Positions 22,301 to 26,514 of a stretch of DNA of 26,514 nt are shown in pieces. Every line of letters starts with the position of its first letter. The first letter of the stretch is position 1. The stretch comes from an uncultured Peptococcaceae bacterium (GTDB taxonomy: Bacteria > Bacillota > Peptococcia > Peptococcales > Peptococcaceae): contig CALJRU010000024.1 in assembly GCA_937976375.1 (NCBI GenBank), positions 1 to 26,514 of the forward strand, written 5' to 3'. The notes beneath the pieces were generated by a model, which was not told where the DNA came from, ran no database searches, and saw only the letters and a list, made by a program, of their open reading frames with translations. The translations under genes were made by a program, and so were the position numbers.

Positions 22301-23887
22301 TTAGGCTTCGCAATGAATGAGTTTGACATCGAGAATGCCTTCGATGCCAGAGATCTGCAGCAAAATGTCATTTGGAATGTCGTCGTTTACAGCAACAGCC
22401 ATGATGTTGGTACCGCTTTCGGTGGTATTGCCAACCTGCATGCCATTGATGTTGATCTGCGCCTTACCAAGAATAGTAGCGATCTGACCGATCATATTTG
22501 GCTGGTCAACATGTGGCACCAAGAGGAGGTAGCCTTCCGGCGTAAAGTCGACACGGTACTGGTCGATCTGAACGATCTTAGGCTGTTTGCCATCGAAGAG
22601 CGTACCAGCAATGATGTGTTCTCCGTTGGAAGTCTTAATGCGTGCCGTGATGGCGGTGGTGTAATACCCAACCTTTTGGGTTTTGCTTTCCTTCACATCA
22701 ATATTGCGTTTCTTTGCCAAACCTGGTGCATTGACATAGTTGACGCTGTCCTGAAGAATTGGGTTCAACATCCCTTTGAGGAAAGCAGTGCTGAGGTGTT
22801 CGGTTTCGGTGTTGGACAGTTCACCGCTGTATTCGATTTCCACTTCTTTAACGGGGCCGCTGGCAAGATAGATGCCGATGGTCCCCATGCGTTCAGCCAA
22901 TCCGAAATAAGGCTGAATAACAGCAGCCACACTCTTTGGAATTGGCGCCATGTTCACAGCATTCATAACTGGTTTACCATTGAGCGCATCGATAACGCCG
23001 TAGGCAACGTCCACAGCAACGCCTTCCTGTGCTTCAATGGTGGAAGCACCAAGGTGAGAAGTCTGAACAACGTTGAACATGCCAAGGAATGGGTTGTTTT
23101 CCAACGTAAGTGGTTCATTTGGATAAACGTCGATGGCGGCACCTGCAACCTTGCCGCTCTTGAGCGCTTCAGCGATGGCCTGGTTGTCAAAGCATTCGCC
23201 GCGTGCGCAGTTCACAAGACGCACACCGTCTTTCATTTTAGCAATAGCTTCAGCATCGATCATATCGCGTGTTTCTTTGGTCAATGGTGTATGAATGGTA
23301 ATATAATCGGATGTTTTCAGCAGGGTATCAAAGTCGACCAATTCAATACCAATCTGACGTGCGCGTTCTTCGGTGATATATGGGTCATACCCGATGACAT
23401 TCATTTCAAAGGCCTGCATGCGCTTGGCAACACGGCTGCCGACACGACCGACCCCAATGACACCAAGGGTTCTGCCCTGCAGCTGAATGCCGGTGAAACT
23501 CTTGCGGTCCCATTTGCCTTCCTGAATGGACTGATGAGCCTGTGGAATGTGACGGGTGACAGCCAGCATCATGCCAATGGTGTGTTCAACCGCTGCAATA
23601 GTGTTGCCTTCCGGCGCATTGCAAACGACGATCCCACGTGCTGTGGCTGCTGGAATGTTGATGTTATCAACACCAACACCGGCACGACCGATGACTTTGA
23701 GGTTGGTCGCTGCAGCGATGACTTCTTCCGTAACCTGGGTCTGGCTGCGGGTGATGAGGCCATCATATTCGCCGATGCAGGCAATCAGTTCTTCTGGTGG
23801 CATGTTGGTCTTAATATCGACATCGAAGTGTTCACGCAGAATGGCAACGCCTTTTTCGCTAACGTCGTCGCTAACTAAAATTCTCAT
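22301..23887 (-). CDS. serA: D-3-phosphoglycerate dehydrogenase
   Basis: A 528-residue, long (type 1) enzyme that oxidises 3-phosphoglycerate to 3-phosphohydroxypyruvate, the first step of serine synthesis. The NAD site GVGRVG is at 145-150, and the catalytic Arg229, Glu258 and His278 (NCARGE, PNEP, SHLGAST) are in place. After residue 320 come the intervening ASB domain and a C-terminal ACT domain (about 453-528), the usual site of serine feedback. The ACT loop reads HVDQPNMIG rather than the common HxDxPGxIG. GGGAGG lies eight bases before the ATG. It follows serC by 29 bases. Confidence 0.98.
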   Translation of the reverse strand: MRILVSDDVSEKGVAILREHFDVDIKTNMPPEELIACIGEYDGLITRSQTQVTEEVIAAATNLKVIGRAGVGVDNINIPAATARGIVVCNAPEGNTIAAVEHTIGMMLAVTRHIPQAHQSIQEGKWDRKSFTGIQLQGRTLGVIGVGRVGSRVAKRMQAFEMNVIGYDPYITEERARQIGIELVDFDTLLKTSDYITIHTPLTKETRDMIDAEAIAKMKDGVRLVNCARGECFDNQAIAEALKSGKVAGAAIDVYPNEPLTLENNPFLGMFNVVQTSHLGASTIEAQEGVAVDVAYGVIDALNGKPVMNAVNMAPIPKSVAAVIQPYFGLAERMGTIGIYLASGPVKEVEIEYSGELSNTETEHLSTAFLKGMLNPILQDSVNYVNAPGLAKKRNIDVKESKTQKVGYYTTAITARIKTSNGEHIIAGTLFDGKQPKIVQIDQYRVDFTPEGYLLLVPHVDQPNMIGQIATILGKAQININGMQVGNTTESGTNIMAVAVNDDIPNDILLQISGIEGILDVKLIHCEA

Positions 23888-23916
23888 AATTGTTTCCTCC
23901 CTAATTGGTACATGTA

Positions 23917-24990
23917 TTATTGATGGTTTTTCTGATACTGTTTCATGTATTCTGCCAGCGCTTTACAAGCTTCAACCGGCACTGCGTTGTACGCCGATGC
24001 ACGGCAGCCGCCGACAGAACGGTGACCATTGATGCCGACAAAGCCAGCCGCCTTGCCTTGTGCGATGAAATCCTTCTCCATCTCCGGCGTTTGCAGGTTG
24101 AAGGTGATGTTCATATTACTGCGATAAGCTGGCTCTGCATGACCAATATAGAAGCCTTCACTCTGGTCGATCACATCATAAATCAATTTTGCTTTCTCTG
24201 CATTGCGCGCTGCGATAACGTCAACACCGCCCTGCGCCTTGATCCAATGCAAGGTCTTATTGACCATATAGATGGCAAAGACTGGTGGTGTATTATAGGT
24301 AGAGTCTTTATCAACAAAGGTCTGATATTTGAGCATCGTTGGCAGATCGGTGCGGGCTGTCTTCAAGAAATCATCTTTAACAATGGCCAGCGTTACACCA
24401 GCAGGTCCCAGGTTCTTTTGAGCGCCCGCATAAATCAGATCAAAGTCTGCCACATTGACGCGGCGAGAAAGAATATCGCTGGACATATCGCAAACGATCG
24501 GCACATCAAATTTTGGGAAATCTGGATATTCGGTGCCATAAATCGTATTGTTGGCCGTCAAATGAACATATGACGTTTCTGGACGAATTTCAAAAGACTG
24601 TGGGATGTAGCTGTGATTTTTATCCGCACTGGAAGCTGCTTCATACGCTTCTCCATAGAATTTTGCTTCAGCCATGGCCTTCTTCGCCCAAACGCCCGTG
24701 TTCACATAAGCGCCATACTTCTTTGTCAGGAAGTTTGCTGCAACCATCAGAAACTGTGTGCTGCCGCCGCCCTGGCAAAAAAGAATGTGATAATCGTCTG
24801 GGATATCCATCAGTTCCTTCAGCAATGCTTTGGTTTCCTGATGCAGTGCTGCATACTCTGCACTGCGATGACTGATTTCAATCACACTCATTCCAGTGCC
24901 CTGAAAATCCAGGAACTCGGCCTGGGCTTCCTGCAAAACTTCCAGCGGCATAGCCGATGGACCCGCATTAAAATTATAAGCTCTTTTCAT
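23917..24990 (-). CDS. serC: Phosphoserine aminotransferase
   Basis: A 357-residue PLP enzyme that converts 3-phosphohydroxypyruvate and glutamate to phosphoserine. It starts MKRAYNFNAGPSAMPLEVL and has the PLP lysine Lys192 in IYAGAQKNLGPAGVT. The FCQGGGSTQF loop (71-80), HRSAEY and the C-terminal GHRSVGGCRASAYNAV segment are typical. It is the first gene after a T-box leader, so serine tRNA charging should control this gene and those behind it. A ribosome binding site GGAGTG lies six bases or so before the ATG. Confidence 0.98.
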   Translation of the reverse strand: MKRAYNFNAGPSAMPLEVLQEAQAEFLDFQGTGMSVIEISHRSAEYAALHQETKALLKELMDIPDDYHILFCQGGGSTQFLMVAANFLTKKYGAYVNTGVWAKKAMAEAKFYGEAYEAASSADKNHSYIPQSFEIRPETSYVHLTANNTIYGTEYPDFPKFDVPIVCDMSSDILSRRVNVADFDLIYAGAQKNLGPAGVTLAIVKDDFLKTARTDLPTMLKYQTFVDKDSTYNTPPVFAIYMVNKTLHWIKAQGGVDVIAARNAEKAKLIYDVIDQSEGFYIGHAEPAYRSNMNITFNLQTPEMEKDFIAQGKAAGFVGINGHRSVGGCRASAYNAVPVEACKALAEYMKQYQKNHQ

Positions 24991-25045
24991 TCTTGTAACA
25001 CTCCTTTATAAATCCATTCGTATCAGCGGCGCTCGTGGAGCAAAC

Positions 25046-25279
25046 AAAAAAGCCCACCCCATCATGGGGCGAGCTTATACTATTCTCGCGGTGCCACCCA
25101 AATTGTGCTTGCGCCAACTCTTGTGCGCTGTATCGGGCGCCCCCGTCAAATTCATCATTCGCCGCTCCGGAGTGGAAAAATATGCTCAGCTGCTGCCTTT
25201 CACCAACCGGCAGCTCTCTGAAAAGCGTTTGACATATCGCTTCTCCATCATCGCGTTATTTATAATGCTTTATTGGATT
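25046..25279 (-). promoter_or_regulatory. T-box leader (serine, inferred UCC specifier) upstream of serC
   Basis: The minus strand has the T-box sequence GGGTGGCACCGCG (25087-25099) followed by a G/C-rich terminator with six T (25046-25076). Stem I features are present further upstream: AGAGAGCTGCC, GGTTGGTGAAA and GGCAGC (within 25187-25220). ACTCCGGAG follows the specifier loop at 25165-25173. The triplet just before it, UCC at 25174-25176, is the expected specifier and codes for serine, which matches the serC-serA genes downstream. Uncharged tRNA(Ser) should favour the antiterminator and switch the operon on. Confidence 0.9.
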
Positions 25280-25285
25280 AAATTC

Positions 25286-25313
25286 ATTATAGCATTTACA
25301 GAAACAGCGTCAA
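25286..25313 (-). promoter_or_regulatory. Promoter of the T-box-serC-serA operon
   Basis: On the minus strand TTGACG (25308-25313), a 16-base spacer and TATAAT (25286-25291), just ahead of the T-box leader. The transcript should start near 25279. Confidence 0.85.
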
Positions 25314-25368
25314 GCGAAAAATGGAAAAATACCTTCTATTGATTTTATTTTCCGCCCATGGACATTTA

Positions 25369-25425
25369 CCCATACAGGGCACACGCACCCATGAAAGGCA
25401 CATTTTCCCATGAAAATCACACATC
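25369..25425. repeat. Three imperfect 19-base tandem repeats at the nudC 3' end
   Basis: Units begin CCCATACAGGGCACA, CCCATGAAAGGCACA and CCCATGAAAATCACA at 25369, 25388 and 25407. A further CCCATG lies at 25355, out of phase. The last unit covers the nudC stop codon. No role is evident; the stretch 25314-25416 holds nothing else recognisable. Confidence 0.6.
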
Positions 25426-26229
25426 CTCACCACGGCGAAAGGCTTCCATCATTTTTGCCGTCATGCTGATGCGCGGGTCGCTTTCCGGCATGTCTGCCCG
25501 CGACATCCACACAGCCTCAGACAGTTCCCGATGGTCCACAAAGACCTCCGACGAACCATCTAAATCAGCAAAAAAGCCCACCAACAGCGTCCGTGAGAAT
25601 CCCCACGGCTGGTCGTCGTAAAAGCGAATGTTCTTCACATTCAGCCCGACTTCCTCCATGATTTCACGCCGCAGCGCATCTTCCAGCGTCTCGCCGATCT
25701 CCACATAACCAGCAATCAGCGCATAATTGCGATACGCACCAGCTGCATACCGCGAAAGCAGAATGCGATCGCCATCGAGGATCCCCACAATCACAGCAAT
25801 AGCGATATTTGGATAATACACTCGACCACAATTTGGGCAAACCAATGCCCGCTCACTCGTCTTATGTTCCAACGGCGTTGCACATGCCCCACAAAAGCGA
25901 TTGTTGCCATACCACACCGCCAGATGATAGCCTGTCATACCAGCAAACGCCAGCCACTGTGGCTGCAGCAAACGCAGACTGCGCACACCCTCATAATGCA
26001 ATGTCTCCGACTCTGTCACCGGCTCTTCCGCTAAAAAGAACCGCACGCCAGAAATATTGAAAAGATACCGCAGCGCAATATCTGCCGCCAAATCACGCAA
26101 GCGCGGCAAAGACCCTCCGCAAAACAACACCTCATCGCCGCGAAAAGCCAGCACCACATCCTCCGGCGCGCGCAACGCATCATCCACATACTGACAGCAA
26201 TAATCCCGATCGCCAATCTCATGTAACAT
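25417..26229 (-). CDS. nudC: NADH pyrophosphatase-like Nudix hydrolase (NudC type)
   Basis: About 270 residues. A N-terminal domain is followed by a four-cysteine zinc ribbon (Cys113, 116, 131, 134). The Nudix box starts at GYVEIGETLEDALRREIMEE (174-193, ending EEVGL). NudC enzymes split NAD(H) into NMN and AMP and can remove NAD caps from RNA. The substrate motif normally SQPWPFPxS downstream of the Nudix box is DQPWGFSRT here (about 206-214), so preference may differ. I chose ATG 26229, eight bases after AAGGAGG. In-frame ATGs further upstream (for example 26262) have only weak sites. It is divided from serC by the T-box operon promoter. Confidence 0.9.
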   Translation of the reverse strand: MLHEIGDRDYCCQYVDDALRAPEDVVLAFRGDEVLFCGGSLPRLRDLAADIALRYLFNISGVRFFLAEEPVTESETLHYEGVRSLRLLQPQWLAFAGMTGYHLAVWYGNNRFCGACATPLEHKTSERALVCPNCGRVYYPNIAIAVIVGILDGDRILLSRYAAGAYRNYALIAGYVEIGETLEDALRREIMEEVGLNVKNIRFYDDQPWGFSRTLLVGFFADLDGSSEVFVDHRELSEAVWMSRADMPESDPRISMTAKMMEAFRRGEDV

Positions 26230-26390
26230 CTGCTCCGCCTCCTTCGTTGTCATCATTACTGCCATTGTAACGCGAACCTCGGTCAGCGACAAGATCGCAA
26301 ACTTATACAAATTTTAATAATATAAATCCTATACCGAACACTTTTCTTATCTAACTAAGCAGATATCATATCAAATTAAATACAAAAAGA

Positions 26391-26417
26391 GAGGTCACCA
26401 GATCCTCTAGTGACCTC
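26391..26417 (-). terminator. Hairpin 1 with T-run upstream of nudC
   Basis: GAGGTCAC and GTGACCTC form a perfect 8-base stem with an 11-base loop. On the minus strand it is followed by TCTTTTTGT, so it can act as a terminator in the direction of nudC. Confidence 0.65.
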
Positions 26418-26428
26418 AGACTGTAGAT

Positions 26429-26464
26429 AAACCCTATTTTGGCATTTTTGCCAAAATAAGGTTT
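26429..26464 (-). other. Hairpin 2 (15-base stem) upstream of nudC
   Basis: AAACCTTATTTTGGC pairs with GCCAAAATAGGGTTT on the minus strand across a 6-base A-rich loop. The single non-Watson-Crick position is a U-G pair on the minus strand but a C-A mismatch on the plus strand. The minus-strand RNA is therefore the better-folded one. Confidence 0.6.
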
Positions 26465-26485
26465 TCTCATCTATTCTGAAAAATA

Positions 26486-26511
26486 GCAGCTATCTTCCCT
26501 CAGATAGCTGC
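26486..26511 (-). terminator. Hairpin 3 at window edge
   Basis: GCAGCTATCT and its perfect complement around a 6-base loop, followed on the minus strand by ATTTTTC. It may be the terminator of a minus-strand gene beyond the right edge. The stretch 26230-26514 shows no coding region that I can support. Confidence 0.6.
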
Positions 26512-26514
26512 CAC

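Noticed and set aside
22313..23878. 521-codon open frame opposite serA
   Set aside because: Antisense shadow of serA, with the same His/Phe-rich composition as the other shadows.
1..26514. CRISPR arrays, tRNA or rRNA genes, insertion sequences, toxin-antitoxin or other defence modules
   Set aside because: None could be recognised on either strand; the XRE regulator is better explained as the element's repressor than as an antitoxin, since no toxin gene is adjacent.

Overview
The window is a stretch of Bacillota (Firmicutes) chromosome carrying the end of an integrated mobile element on its left. Evidence for Bacillota is a T-box leader, strong GGAGG-type ribosome binding sites, an rpsU, and a spoVB-mazG-hup-rqcP-divIC-yabR-tilS-ftsH gene order of the B. 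subtilis 'yab' type. NfnAB (electron-bifurcating transhydrogenase) points to an anaerobe. The sporulation genes yabP, yabQ and spoIIE, usually found inside this cluster in spore formers, are absent. A non-sporulating anaerobe, possibly of the Negativicutes, fits, but the genus cannot be fixed from the sequence.

Region 1 (1 to about 2556) is the integrase end of an integrative element lodged against the 3' end of guaA. Leftward genes are xis, int and a MobC-like relaxosome gene. A divergent XRE-type repressor reads rightward. The 0.2 kb between them holds two near-consensus promoters and three copies of a CTAAGC-type imperfect palindrome, which looks like the element's on/off switch. The rest of the element lies outside the window to the left.

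Region 2 (2557 to 11620) is housekeeping DNA, mostly on the minus strand: hpt-guaA (purine salvage and GMP synthesis); rpsU; a probable S2P protease-mtaB-HIT-yitT operon; and nfnA-nfnB (NADPH/NADH/ferredoxin balance). Two small plus-strand genes of unknown function (4810-5112 and 11125-11574) each have their own promoter and a perfect hairpin terminator.

Region 3 (11624 to 21398) is the long cell-division, RNA and cell-envelope cluster. Read in the minus direction it is purA, spoVB-like flippase, mazG, hup, rqcP, divIC, yabR-like S1 protein, ppx/gppA, tilS, ftsH. Internal terminators separate sub-units.

Region 4 (21593 to 25313) is a serine biosynthesis operon, serC-serA-histidine phosphatase. 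It is headed by a T-box leader whose inferred specifier codon is UCC (Ser). The phosphatase is a good candidate for the otherwise missing phosphoserine phosphatase.

Region 5 (25369 to 26514) holds a NudC-type Nudix hydrolase, preceded by three consecutive hairpins at the right edge. I did not find CRISPR arrays, tRNA or rRNA genes, insertion sequences or a clearly novel defence system. The most rewarding items are the guaA-targeting element and its switch, and the T-box serine operon with its candidate phosphatase.
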